A DNA stretch of 49,376 bases from CAJXNP01 sp050305935. Its GTDB lineage: Bacteria > Bacteroidota > Bacteroidia > Cytophagales > Cyclobacteriaceae. The position numbers and the translations under genes are program-made. Location: positions 1-49,376 of the forward strand of contig JBNLGG010000030.1 in assembly GCA_050305935.1 (NCBI GenBank). The letters are read 5' to 3'. Shown here in pieces: positions 22,285-30,987 of this stretch (position 1 is its first letter; the number at the start of each line of letters is the position of its first letter). Below the pieces are notes generated by a model, which was not told the origin of the DNA, searched no databases, and saw only the letters and a list, made by a program, of their open reading frames with translations.

Positions 22285-23290
22285 TCCTTTTTGGTAAAAC
22301 AAGACTAACAAAAAAGCTCATCCCCCCACTGACTAAAATTAAAACAAATTGTGACCCATGGAGAATGAGAGCAAAAAACTCAGCATTTTTTTCAGAAATG
22401 CCATACAGGAGCAACACACTGCTGACAAACAAATGAAATGGCCCGACCCCACCTTGAACCGGTGTAGCCATGCCCAGCCCTCCAAGAATTAACACCAGTA
22501 TTCCAGCTTTTATTCCAAGATTCTGTGTTGGTTCAAATGAAAAGAAAACCACATAGGTCATCAGAAAGTACATCATCCAAATCAACAGGGTTGAAATCCA
22601 AAACAACAATGGTCTTTTGAGTTTTCTGACAGACAAAAAACCATCCAGTAAACTCCGAAACAGTGATCTGAATTTTATTAACAAGGGATTTCGGTAAAAT
22701 CGATGCCTGTATTTCCTGAATAGTATAAAGCCTACCGCTGACAACAATAGAAATACGACAATTAAAACTGCTATCAAAATCCTATTGTCAAAGAGGGAAC
22801 TTATTTTTTCGCCAAAATTTGAAAATAATGCCTGACTTAAGATTCTAAATTCAACACCTAACCCAATCAATATCACCGCAAACAAACAAAACACATCGAT
22901 GGTACGCTCTGCGACTACCGTTCCAAGTGAAGTGGTAAACTCCACGTTATCAGTTTTCTTCAGTACCCCACAGCGGGAAATTTCACCCATTCTCGGCACT
23001 AAAAGATTGGCAAAATACCCAATCATTAATGCTACTAACGACCGGAAGGTTGATATACGAATATCTAAAGCCTCAAATAACAACGCCCATCTAAAGGCAC
23101 GGAAAATGTAAGAAAAAATTCCAAAGACTATTGAAAGGTAGATAAACTTCAAATTGACATCTGAGAAGCGCTGGAGAAATTCTATAAAGTCAAAATCCTT
23201 ATATACCCACCAAAAAATAAGCCCGGCTACCGCCAAGCTGATGGAATATTTTATAAGAGAAATGAAAAAATTTTTCCTTCGACTATCCAA
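22265..23290 (-). CDS. Lysylphosphatidylglycerol synthase-like / flippase-like membrane protein (UPF0104)
   Basis: The protein has 341 residues and about eight membrane helices. LVPRMGEISRCGVLKK near residue 95 is the conserved loop of the UPF0104/YbhN family, and GGLGMATPVQGGVGPFH near 280 is its second signature. The family includes the flippase half of MprF and proteins suspected of lipid-linked transport. The catalytic aminoacyl-transferase half of MprF is absent. It overlaps panD by eight bases and the next gene by about 20, so the three are translated together. The substrate is unknown. Confidence 0.9.
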   Translation of the reverse strand: MDSRRKNFFISLIKYSISLAVAGLIFWWVYKDFDFIEFLQRFSDVNLKFIYLSIVFGIFSYIFRAFRWALLFEALDIRISTFRSLVALMIGYFANLLVPRMGEISRCGVLKKTDNVEFTTSLGTVVAERTIDVFCLFAVILIGLGVEFRILSQALFSNFGEKISSLFDNRILIAVLIVVFLLLSAVGFILFRKYRHRFYRNPLLIKFRSLFRSLLDGFLSVRKLKRPLLFWISTLLIWMMYFLMTYVVFFSFEPTQNLGIKAGILVLILGGLGMATPVQGGVGPFHLFVSSVLLLYGISEKNAEFFALILHGSQFVLILVSGGMSFFVSLVLPKRNVKNAE

Positions 23291-23633
23291 CTATTCGATT
23301 ATTTTGATCAGGAAAAATAAGGGTGGGTTTGTGTTTTTTTGCTTCGTCGAATTCCATAGAAGCATAGGATATAATAATGATCACGTCTCCTACCTGGGCT
23401 TTTCTTGCCGCCGGGCCATTGAGGCATACCTGGCCGGAGCCCCGCTCTCCCTTTATCACATAGGTTTCCAGTCGCTCACCATTATTGATATTGACGATTT
23501 GCACCTTCTCATTTTCAATGATATTGCTGGCTTCCATCAGGTCTTCATCGATAGTGATACTACCTACATAATGGAGTTCCGCCTCTGTGATTTTTACCCT
23601 GTGTATTTTCGATTTTACTACTTCAATAAACAT
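23283..23633 (-). CDS. panD: Aspartate 1-decarboxylase
   Basis: The protein has 116 residues. It makes beta-alanine from aspartate for pantothenate. The self-cleavage site Gly24-Ser25 in ELHYVGSITID, which yields the pyruvoyl group, is present, with the VKSKIHRVKIT N-terminus, ERLETYVIKGERGSG and LNGPAARKAQVGD of the family. It follows panC by 29 bases on the same strand, giving both genes needed to make and use beta-alanine. No PanM/PanZ homolog is seen. Confidence 0.96.
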   Translation of the reverse strand: MFIEVVKSKIHRVKITEAELHYVGSITIDEDLMEASNIIENEKVQIVNINNGERLETYVIKGERGSGQVCLNGPAARKAQVGDVIIIISYASMEFDEAKKHKPTLIFPDQNNRIVG

Positions 23634-23662
23634 AACTTACCTCCCCGGGGCGCAAATTTAAA

Positions 23663-24508
23663 TCAAATTATAGAAATATTATCAATAAGTCTGACCTTTC
23701 CAATGTATCCTGCCATACAAGCTGATACGTGTGTAGGTCTTTCATTGTTAACGATGGGAAGCAAGGATTCCCGATTGACAATTTCAAAATATTCGAGCGT
23801 GAAATAGTTCGATTTTTGACATACTTCAAAAATTTCCTGTTTTAATTTATCTGTGGGCACGTTTTCCTGATACCTGTTTTTTGCCCGTTGCAAACAGGAA
23901 TATATGATCAACGCCTGCTCCTTTTCTGTGCTTGACAGGCGGGCATTTCTGGAGGACATCGCCAGGCCGCTCTTTTCACGCACAGTTTCAACCGGACAAA
24001 TCTCAATCCTGTAGTTTAGTTCTTCCACCAGGCGTTGAATCAGCACCAGTTGCTGTAAATCTTTTGTGCCAAAATATGCCCTGGTTGGCTGTACAATATT
24101 AAAGAGCTTTGCGACGATGAGTCCGACTCCTTTAAAATGATCCGGTCTGTACTTGCCTTCCATGATATTTTCAAGGTATCCAAAGCTAAAATTCAGGACC
24201 CTGTTTTCTTGGTAGATATCCGTTACTTCAGGAATAAAAACAACATCGCACTCACATTTTTTGAGTAGTTTCATATCCCGTTCTTCGCTCCTGGGATAAT
24301 TTTTGAGGTCTTCCGGATTGTTAAATTGAGTGGGGTTCACAAAGACGCTACATACGGTCACATCATTTTCCCTTGCTGATCGGTCAACCAAAGTCAAATG
24401 TCCCTGATGCAGATAACCCATAGTAGGTACCAGGCCAATAGACTTGCCTTTAGATTTTAGGTCATTGATGTATTTAATCAATGATGGGACATCCTTAAAA
24501 ACCTCCAT
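23663..24508 (-). CDS. panC: Pantothenate synthetase
   Basis: The protein has 281 residues, the normal length. It ligates pantoate and beta-alanine using ATP. VPTMGYLHQGHLTLV (27-41, with the HIGH-like HQGH), FVNPTQFNNPEDL, YFGTKDLQQL, and the KMSKS-equivalent EKSGLAMSSRN are all visible. It is the first gene of the minus-strand operon panC-panD-flippase-heptose enzyme-Zn peptidase. A -7 box (24538-24545) and a nine-base direct repeat lie upstream. panB is not in this window. Confidence 0.97.
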   Translation of the reverse strand: MEVFKDVPSLIKYINDLKSKGKSIGLVPTMGYLHQGHLTLVDRSARENDVTVCSVFVNPTQFNNPEDLKNYPRSEERDMKLLKKCECDVVFIPEVTDIYQENRVLNFSFGYLENIMEGKYRPDHFKGVGLIVAKLFNIVQPTRAYFGTKDLQQLVLIQRLVEELNYRIEICPVETVREKSGLAMSSRNARLSSTEKEQALIIYSCLQRAKNRYQENVPTDKLKQEIFEVCQKSNYFTLEYFEIVNRESLLPIVNNERPTHVSACMAGYIGKVRLIDNISII

Positions 24509-24512
24509 AAAG

Positions 24513-24531
24513 TTGTTAAAACTTGTTAAAA
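24513..24531. repeat. Tandem 9-base repeat TTGTTAAAA upstream of panC
   Basis: TTGTTAAAA occurs at 24513-24521 and 24523-24531, a 10-base period (one helix turn) between the panC start and its candidate -7 box. A repressor or a leader element could use it; chance in AT-rich sequence is also possible. Confidence 0.4.
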
Positions 24532-24537
24532 GGGGCG

Positions 24538-24545
24538 CAAATGTA
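24538..24545 (-). promoter_or_regulatory. Candidate -7 box of panC
   Basis: The minus strand reads TACATTTG, matching TAnnTTTG, 29 bases before the panC ATG. It is back-to-back with the box of the divergent GlgA-like gene. Confidence 0.4.
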
Positions 24546-24588
24546 CGCTTATTTTTGAAAGCACTATGGAGAATCGCTTATTTTTTTG

Positions 24589-24596
24589 TAATTTTG
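24589..24596 (+). promoter_or_regulatory. Candidate -7 box of the GlgA-like gene
   Basis: TAATTTTG matches TAnnTTTG and lies 38 bases before ATG 24635. It falls downstream of the alternative start at 24566, which argues against that longer reading. Confidence 0.4.
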
Positions 24597-24634
24597 TAGT
24601 CATTTCGGGAAACAAAGCGATAAAATCAAATATC

Positions 24635-25444
24635 ATGTCTAAATTTCGTATTCTTTACGTTGCATCAGAAATCAATCCTTTCTTACAAACTTCTAATGTA
24701 GCAGAGCTAGTAAGAAAGTTGCCTCAGGCAATGCAGGAAAAAGGTATGGAGATCAGAATATTGGTCCCAAGGTTTGGCCTTATTAATGAAAGAAAAAACA
24801 GACTTCATGAAGTAGTCAGACTATCGGGAATCAATATTGCAGTAGGTGAAGAAGAAAAGCCGCTGGTGATCAAAGTAGCATCTATTCCTAACGCAAAGCT
24901 TCAGGTATACTTCATTGACAATGAAGACTATTTTCACAGAAAAAGTGTCTTTCACGACAAGGAAAACAAATTCTACAAAGACAACGATGAGCGCGCCATA
25001 TTTTTCTGTAAAGGTGTGTTAGAAACAGTTAAAAAATTAGGTTGGGCTCCTGACATTGTACATTGCAATGACTGGATGACAAGTTTGATACCTATGTATC
25101 TAAAAACCACCTATAAAAATGATCCTATTTTCAAGGATACAAAAACGGTTTTCACTATCTACGATACTCCATTTTCACACAAATTTGAAAGTGATCTTCT
25201 GGAAAAAGTAAAAATGCTTGATATCGAAGACGATATGTTGAGTTCACTTGAATCAAAAGATTACGAAGGCTTTATTAAAATTGGTTTGGAGTATGCCGAT
25301 GCGGTTATTAAATCGGAATCAGCCTTCAAAAATGGTCTTAATGCATTATTGACCGAAATAAATGATAAAAAAATCGATACAATCGAAAAAGACGAAAACT
25401 GCGAAGAATCGTATTACAATCTCTATAATGAACTTGTTGGTTAA
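24635..25444 (+). CDS. Glycogen/starch synthase N-domain-like protein, probably non-catalytic
   Basis: The protein has 269 residues from ATG 24635; a longer frame from 24566 would start upstream of the promoter-like box and add unrelated residues. It matches only the N-terminal Rossmann half of GT5 glycogen synthases (ILYVASEINPF, RILVPRFGLINER, DIVHCNDWMTSLIPMYLK, TVFTIYDTPF). The ADP-glucose motif K-x-G-G-L is replaced by QTSNV (18-22), and the whole second GT-B domain is missing, with a short acidic C-terminus instead. Comparable short proteins beside panC are common in Bacteroidota, so this is a conserved form and not a broken gene. Its role is unknown. It overlaps the DUF4270 gene by 17 bases. 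Confidence 0.88.
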   Translation: MSKFRILYVASEINPFLQTSNVAELVRKLPQAMQEKGMEIRILVPRFGLINERKNRLHEVVRLSGINIAVGEEEKPLVIKVASIPNAKLQVYFIDNEDYFHRKSVFHDKENKFYKDNDERAIFFCKGVLETVKKLGWAPDIVHCNDWMTSLIPMYLKTTYKNDPIFKDTKTVFTIYDTPFSHKFESDLLEKVKMLDIEDDMLSSLESKDYEGFIKIGLEYADAVIKSESAFKNGLNALLTEINDKKIDTIEKDENCEESYYNLYNELVG

Positions 25445-26801
25445 AAAAACAGGGCTGATCTTAGGATTGGCCCTGTTTCTTTTTGCTTGTGAAGAACCGG
25501 GCGAAATAGGAATTCAATTGTCACCGGACACCGGTGATTTTGTCGTATCATCAATAGAAATCCCCATTAAAGCATCTACGGGTGTAGCGGAACCATTTCT
25601 GGTCACAGACACCTCAATGACCCATCGCATTATGGCTGTTGGTAAATATCACGACGACTCTTTTGGTACCACCGAGTCAACTGGATATTGTGGATTGGTA
25701 TTCAGTGGGGACACAATAGAAATACCAGCTACAGCTGTTTATAAGAAAACAGAAATAAGCATTCTGGCAAAGAGTTTCTTTGGTACAGGACCGGTCTATC
25801 AGGATCAAACAATTTATGTTCACGAGCTACAAGATACCGTCGACAGGAAAAATTATTCTTCCACGTTTTATCCATATGGTGAAACAGCTCTTGGCCAGAT
25901 ACAAATGGATATCGATACTTCCTATTTGATCAGCAATAAATCCTATAGCGGATCATTGTCTGATGAATTTGGGGAAAGGATTTTTAATGCAGCCAAGCAG
26001 GATATCATCACTAATTTCAACCTAAATGATTATGCAAAGGGCCTAGCTTTTAAAGCTGACATTAACAATGACCTTATTTTTCAAATTGATCCTAACTTTC
26101 TCGAATCTAATGTAACCATTAAATATACAGATGGATCTTCAGAAGACTCACTTGTTTTCTTTTTTACAAGAAGACCTACCTACTCCATTGAGCGGAATTT
26201 TACAGGTACCGAGCTGGATGGGTTGTCAGAGAATATGCCTTCTGATTTGACACAAAACATATATTTAAATTCAGTGAATGGAGCTTTTATGGGATTGGAC
26301 TTAACAGCAGTTCAAGCATTAAGGGATTCGCTGGGGCCAATGGTGATCAACACCGCTGAATTGTATTTTGAAGACGCATTTGTCGATTCCTTGTATAGGG
26401 TGTCAAGTGGAATTACCTTAAATGCTTATGAGGCAACTCCAGATTTTGATTTCGCACGACAAAGCTTTTTCAAAACCGTGAATTCTGGAAATGAGTTTTT
26501 TACGGGCGTTAATCTCTCTCAATATCGTTTTTCAATGAGTATTTCCAGAGACCAGGATAATCTTAACAATGCCTTTGTTTATGTGACAAGTACAGTTGCC
26601 AATCAATACACACCGAGTTCAGGCAGGGGGCCTGCTTTCATTGATTTTATTCAAGCCATCGTAGCGACGAATAGCAAAGTCGAAAATGCAAAATATTATT
26701 TGTTCCTAAACACCTACGGAAAATCCTTTCAGCAAATCCGATTTAACAAGGATAAGATTCGGTTAAAACTTTACTTTTCCTATCTTCGAAACAATATTTA
26801 A
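25428..26801 (+). CDS. DUF4270 family lipoprotein
   Basis: The protein has 457 residues from ATG 25428; an earlier frame from 25362 is rejected because it puts 22 basic residues before the signal peptide. The lipoprotein signal ends in LFLFAC (Cys21), followed by EEPGEIG, a Bacteroidota-style acidic start that may direct surface export. The rest is a beta-rich DUF4270 domain (GIQLSPDTGDFVV near the start; TYGKSFQQIRFNKDKIRLKLYFS near the end). Function is unknown; the family is confined to this phylum. It overlaps the GlgA-like gene and is followed by glmS after 24 bases. Confidence 0.88.
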   Translation: MNLLVKKTGLILGLALFLFACEEPGEIGIQLSPDTGDFVVSSIEIPIKASTGVAEPFLVTDTSMTHRIMAVGKYHDDSFGTTESTGYCGLVFSGDTIEIPATAVYKKTEISILAKSFFGTGPVYQDQTIYVHELQDTVDRKNYSSTFYPYGETALGQIQMDIDTSYLISNKSYSGSLSDEFGERIFNAAKQDIITNFNLNDYAKGLAFKADINNDLIFQIDPNFLESNVTIKYTDGSSEDSLVFFFTRRPTYSIERNFTGTELDGLSENMPSDLTQNIYLNSVNGAFMGLDLTAVQALRDSLGPMVINTAELYFEDAFVDSLYRVSSGITLNAYEATPDFDFARQSFFKTVNSGNEFFTGVNLSQYRFSMSISRDQDNLNNAFVYVTSTVANQYTPSSGRGPAFIDFIQAIVATNSKVENAKYYLFLNTYGKSFQQIRFNKDKIRLKLYFSYLRNNI

Positions 26802-26825
26802 TCGTTCAACTTAATTTTCCGTCAC

Positions 26826-28664
26826 ATGTGTGGTATCGTTGCATATATAGGTGAAAGAAATGCCTATGATGTTATTATAAAGGGCCTGAAAAGACTTGAA
26901 TATAGGGGATATGATAGTGCCGGGATTTCGGTAGTACAAGAAAACCAGCTAAAGGTTTTCAAAAAACAAGGAAAAGTGATTGACCTTGAAAATTTTGTTG
27001 GTTCAAGTTTAAATGGTTCAAGTATTGGGATTGGCCACACACGATGGGCCACGCACGGTGAGCCCAACGATACAAATGCCCACCCACACACAGACTCACA
27101 AAACAAATTATCGATTATTCACAACGGCATAATTGAAAACTATAGCTCTATCAAGCAGGAGCTTATAAACAAAGGCCACAAGTTTCGAAGTGAGACTGAC
27201 TCAGAAGTACTTATTCATTTTATTGAGGACATCAAAAAAAACAATAGTTGCGTTCTGGAGGAGGCTGTGCGTTTAGCACTATCAAAGGTAGTGGGTGCAT
27301 ACGCTATCGTTGTTTCATCGGAGGATGACCCGGATACACTCATCGCGGCCAGGAAGGGGAGCCCCTTGGTTATCGGGGTAGGTAAAGGAGAATATTTTGT
27401 GGCCTCAGATGCTACCCCTATCGTGGAATACACCAATGAGGTGGTATATCTAAATGACTATGAAATTGCCATCATAAAAAGGGACCGGCTTAAAATAAAA
27501 AGCGTTGAGGATGTCGATTCAAATCCCTACATCCAAACCATCGACATGGAACTGGAAGCTATTGAGAGAGGTGGCTACGAGCATTTCATGTTGAAAGAGA
27601 TTTTTGAACAGCCACGATCCATTGCTGATTCAATGAGGGGAAGGTTAAATGCAGAAAAAGGCTATTTGGTATTGGGCGGCATCCGAGAATATGCGCACAA
27701 ACTGGAAAATGCGGACAGAATAATCATTTTGGCTTGTGGCACCTCATGGCATGCAGGGCTGGTAGCTGAGTACTTTTTTGAAGAATTATGCAGAATTCCT
27801 GTAGAAGTGGAATACGCATCCGAGTTCAGATATCGAAATCCGGTACTAAAAGAAGGAGATGTGTGCATCGCCATATCCCAGTCGGGTGAAACGGCAGATA
27901 CCCTGGCTGCGATTGAGCTGGCAAAGTCAAAAGGTGCCATCATATTTGGTGTATGCAATTCTGTAGGGAGTTCCATTGCCCGGGCGTCACATGAAGGAGC
28001 ATACATTCATGCCGGCCCGGAGATAGGCGTCGCAAGTACAAAGGCATTCACGTCTCAACTCACCGTGCTATTTATGATCGCCCTCAAAATGGCTTACAAT
28101 AAAGGAACAATCAAAGAAGCCAAATACCGCCAACTTCTTGTGGAGTTGGAGCGAGTACCGTCGAAAGTGGAAATGGTGTTAGAGAAACATGACCTGATAG
28201 AGGACATTGCTAAAATCTTCATGTTCGCCAGAAACTTTCTATACCTGGGTCGGGGCTACAATTTCCCGGTGGCGCTGGAAGGGGCGTTGAAGCTAAAAGA
28301 AATTTCTTATATCCATGCGGAAGGATATCCGGCAGCAGAAATGAAGCATGGACCAATTGCGCTGATTGATGTGGAGATGCCGGTAGTATTTATCGCCACA
28401 AAGGATAGCTCCTATGAAAAGGTGGTGTCAAATATCCAGGAAGTAAGGGCACGAAAAGGAAAAGTTATTGCCATTGTGACGGAGGGAGACGATTTGATAC
28501 CTGGTATGGCAGAATATGTCATTGAAGTGCCTGCTGTACACGAGGCGCTCATGCCGTTGATCTCTGTGATCCCATTGCAACTTTTGTCGTATTATATCGC
28601 AGTATTGAGAGGTTGCAACGTGGACCAACCAAGAAATTTAGCCAAATCGGTAACTGTCGAATAA
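26826..28664 (+). CDS. glmS: Glutamine--fructose-6-phosphate aminotransferase
   Basis: The protein has 612 residues, full length. It makes glucosamine-6-phosphate, the entry point to peptidoglycan and lipopolysaccharide amino sugars. The N-terminal glutaminase begins MCGIVAYIG, with Cys2 as the nucleophile, and has GIGHTRWATHG and HNGIIENY. Two SIS isomerase domains follow (CGTSWHAGLVAEY with SQSGETADTLAA; LGRGYNFPVALEGALKLKE with EGYPAAEMKHGP). The C-terminal DQPRNLAKSVTVE is the conserved lid. No glmS ribozyme is present in the 24-base leader. A hairpin terminator directly follows. Confidence 0.98.
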   Translation: MCGIVAYIGERNAYDVIIKGLKRLEYRGYDSAGISVVQENQLKVFKKQGKVIDLENFVGSSLNGSSIGIGHTRWATHGEPNDTNAHPHTDSQNKLSIIHNGIIENYSSIKQELINKGHKFRSETDSEVLIHFIEDIKKNNSCVLEEAVRLALSKVVGAYAIVVSSEDDPDTLIAARKGSPLVIGVGKGEYFVASDATPIVEYTNEVVYLNDYEIAIIKRDRLKIKSVEDVDSNPYIQTIDMELEAIERGGYEHFMLKEIFEQPRSIADSMRGRLNAEKGYLVLGGIREYAHKLENADRIIILACGTSWHAGLVAEYFFEELCRIPVEVEYASEFRYRNPVLKEGDVCIAISQSGETADTLAAIELAKSKGAIIFGVCNSVGSSIARASHEGAYIHAGPEIGVASTKAFTSQLTVLFMIALKMAYNKGTIKEAKYRQLLVELERVPSKVEMVLEKHDLIEDIAKIFMFARNFLYLGRGYNFPVALEGALKLKEISYIHAEGYPAAEMKHGPIALIDVEMPVVFIATKDSSYEKVVSNIQEVRARKGKVIAIVTEGDDLIPGMAEYVIEVPAVHEALMPLISVIPLQLLSYYIAVLRGCNVDQPRNLAKSVTVE

Positions 28665-28668
28665 ATTC

Positions 28669-28695
28669 AACCCCGGTTTAATCGGGGTTTTCTTT
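28669..28695 (+). terminator. Intrinsic terminator after glmS
   Basis: AACCCCG (28669-28675) pairs with CGGGGTT (28683-28689) across a seven-base loop, followed by TTCTTTTT on the plus strand. Its right arm lies in the last codons of the convergent cdaA gene (stop 28678-28680). Confidence 0.8.
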
Positions 28696-29550
28696 TTCGA
28701 GGGGCGATGCAATATCCTCCTTGATCATTTCTTCCAGTTCTTTATCTTCCACATCTTCCTCTTTGAAGTAATTGTTGATCATCGTCCTGGCTTCCACAAC
28801 TGAAAGGTTATGATGTATTTTCCCACTTCTGACGACTGATATTTGACCAGTCTCTTCTGATACTACCAGCACCAAGGTGTCAGTGGATTCGCTCATACCG
28901 ATGGCTGCCCTGTGCCTCAGGCCAAATTGCGCTGGTAAGCTGTCCGAATCGCTTACCGGAAGAATACATCTGGCAGCTACTATTTTTCCATTATAAATAA
29001 TCACCGCTCCGTCGTGCAGTGGACTATACTTATTAAATATGGATAGTAATAACCGCTTGGAAATAATCCCATTGATCCGGTCACCGGAATCTGCATAAAA
29101 TTTTAATTCCGAAAATTTTGAAAAGACGATCAATGCGCCGGTATTGGAAGCCCCTAATGTTTTCGCCGCTTCCATTATTGGCGTAATGTTTAATTCAAAC
29201 TCAGTTTCTGCTTTCTTCCATGGAAACCGTTTAAATAAATTTTCCCGCTTCAGCGAAGTGGTCTTCCCTATAATCAATAAGAATTTTCTTATCTCCGGCT
29301 GGAATAAAATGATCACCGCAATAACACCAACCCCCATGAACTGCCCCAGAATGGCGGTAAGGAGTTCCATCTCAGCGGCTCTTACCACCAAAAAAATCAA
29401 GTACAAAAACAAAAACCCCAAAAACACTCTCACCGCCACACTACCACGCATCAGCTTGTACACCTGGTAGAGGAGTATGGTGACGAAGAAGACATCGATT
29501 GCGTCTACCAGGTCAAAATTTAAAAACCCTATTTGAAATAAGAGATTCAA
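28678..29550 (-). CDS. cdaA: Diadenylate cyclase CdaA
   Basis: The protein has 290 residues. Three N-terminal membrane helices (about 18-35, 38-56, 63-84) anchor a DisA-N domain. DGA (180-182) and RHR (212-214), the signature residues binding ATP, are intact, so the enzyme should make cyclic di-AMP from two ATP. An acidic 30-residue tail follows. It overlaps folP by four bases, a conserved order in Bacteroidota. No c-di-AMP riboswitch or phosphodiesterase gene lies nearby. The usual cytosolic regulator CdaR is also absent. Confidence 0.96.
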   Translation of the reverse strand: MNLLFQIGFLNFDLVDAIDVFFVTILLYQVYKLMRGSVAVRVFLGFLFLYLIFLVVRAAEMELLTAILGQFMGVGVIAVIILFQPEIRKFLLIIGKTTSLKRENLFKRFPWKKAETEFELNITPIMEAAKTLGASNTGALIVFSKFSELKFYADSGDRINGIISKRLLLSIFNKYSPLHDGAVIIYNGKIVAARCILPVSDSDSLPAQFGLRHRAAIGMSESTDTLVLVVSEETGQISVVRSGKIHHNLSVVEARTMINNYFKEEDVEDKELEEMIKEDIASPLEKENPD

Positions 29551-30404
29551 TGAGGTACTTGTTTAGTTAACTCAACAACTTCCCGGGCTTCTTTGGGATC
29601 ATGAACCCTCAATATAGATGCCCCTTTCAGCACAGCAACAGTATTTAGCACAGTGGTTCCATTTAAAGCTTCGTCGGGTGAAATACGCAGGGTTTTATAA
29701 ATTAAAGATTTTCTGGAAACCCCGACCAGAATCGGAGCATTGAAAACTTTAAAATAATCCAAATTTTTAAGTATTTCATAGTTTTGGACTATTGTTTTCG
29801 AAAAACCTATTCCGGGGTCAATGATGGTATCATTGTGACCCAATGACTTCAGCCTATTCAATTGATTATCAAAAAAATAAGCCATTTCCTTTATTAAATT
29901 TCCATACCCCGTTTTTGAATGCATCAGTTCCGGAGAGTCGCTTACATGCATCAGTACATAGGGAACACCCAAATCAGCGATGACATTAAACATTTCTGAA
30001 TCACCCATGCCCCCGCTGATATCATTGATGATGTCGGCTCCCAAGTCAATTGATCTTCTGGCTATTCCAGATCGAAAGGTATCAATGGATATCCATACAC
30101 GGGGAAATTTACTCCGGATAAGTTCGAGCCCATTGGCTAATCGTTGCCATTCTTCGGCTTCCGAAATGTTTTCAAAACCAGGACGTGTGGAAAACGCTCC
30201 CAGATCAATGATGTCTGCACCTTCGTCTATTAGTTTTTCGACATGTTTAATCAACTCTTTCTCCGCAGTGATGCGGCTTCCTGCGTAGAAGGAATCAGGG
30301 GTGAGATTAACGATTCCCATAATTTTCGGCGTCGAAAGGTCGACGACTTTTCCCCTGATCTTTAGTGTCTTTTTTGGATAAAAAAAATTATCTTTCGCCG
30401 CCAA
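29547..30404 (-). CDS. folP: Dihydropteroate synthase
   Basis: The protein has 285 residues. It condenses para-aminobenzoate with dihydropterin pyrophosphate in folate synthesis and is the sulfonamide target. IMGIVNLTPDSFY near residue 29, GADIIDLGAFSTRPG, ISIDTFRSGIA, DIINDISGG, and GVSRKSLIYK are all family motifs. The start is TTG 30404 (MAAKDNFFYPKK); no in-frame ATG precedes the core, and an upstream stop limits extension. The end overlaps cdaA by four bases. It is divergent from the DUF1599 gene, with only 37 bases between the starts. Confidence 0.95.
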   Translation of the reverse strand: MAAKDNFFYPKKTLKIRGKVVDLSTPKIMGIVNLTPDSFYAGSRITAEKELIKHVEKLIDEGADIIDLGAFSTRPGFENISEAEEWQRLANGLELIRSKFPRVWISIDTFRSGIARRSIDLGADIINDISGGMGDSEMFNVIADLGVPYVLMHVSDSPELMHSKTGYGNLIKEMAYFFDNQLNRLKSLGHNDTIIDPGIGFSKTIVQNYEILKNLDYFKVFNAPILVGVSRKSLIYKTLRISPDEALNGTTVLNTVAVLKGASILRVHDPKEAREVVELTKQVPH

Positions 30405-30441
30405 AATGAATAGAAATTAAGCTTAAAACGTATTTTTTACA

Positions 30442-30987
30442 TTGAAAAACAAAACAATTGACGAATATAGACAAGTAATCAAGTCTTGTAAAGATGTTTT
30501 TTTAAAGAAGACAAAAGACTACGGTACCTCCTGGCGAATATTGAGATTACCGTCCATCACTGATCAGATTTTTATCAAGGCGCAGCGGATTCGTTCTATT
30601 CAGGAGAAAGGCGAGCAAAAGGTGGAAGACAATATCGCAAGCGAATTTATTGGCATTATAAACTATTGCATAATTGCTTTGATCCAGTTCGCTTTACCTG
30701 ACAACAAAAATGACGATTTAGGCCCGGAAGAGGTGGAAAACCTATATGATGAAAAAATCAACGGAACCATGGGCTTACTCGAAAATAAAAATCATGACTA
30801 TGATGAAGCCTGGAGGGAAATGCGGGTGTCATCTATGACCGATATTATTTTAATGAAGCTCTTTCGTGTAAAACAGATTGAAGATAACCAGGGAAAAACG
30901 ATAATTTCGGAAGGAGTTGATGCCAACTATCAGGACATAATCAACTATTCAGTGTTTTGTCTAATAAAAATGGGTTATGGGAGCTAA
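30442..30987 (+). CDS. DUF1599 protein with an internal duplication
   Basis: The protein has 181 residues, starting at TTG 30442 (KNKTIDEY). It contains two copies of a roughly 75-residue unit: one with KTKDYGTSWRILRLPSITD (about 23-41) and IGIINYCIIALI, the other with KNHDYDEAWREMRVSSMTD (about 113-131) and QDIINYSVFCLI. DY-x-x-x-W-R and the following Thr-Asp are kept in both. DUF1599 has been described as a nucleotide-modification-associated domain in some genomes, but here the setting (folP-cdaA on one side, BT_3928 on the other) is a standard Bacteroidota housekeeping one. Function is unknown. It overlaps the next gene by 11 bases. Confidence 0.88.
   Translation: MKNKTIDEYRQVIKSCKDVFLKKTKDYGTSWRILRLPSITDQIFIKAQRIRSIQEKGEQKVEDNIASEFIGIINYCIIALIQFALPDNKNDDLGPEEVENLYDEKINGTMGLLENKNHDYDEAWREMRVSSMTDIILMKLFRVKQIEDNQGKTIISEGVDANYQDIINYSVFCLIKMGYGS

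Noticed and set aside
24566..24634. Upstream extension of the GlgA-like gene
   Set aside because: The extension starts upstream of a TAnnTTTG box and adds 23 residues not seen in this family.
26802..26825. glmS ribozyme or other leader RNA before glmS
   Set aside because: Only 24 bases separate glmS from the DUF4270 gene, too short for such an element.
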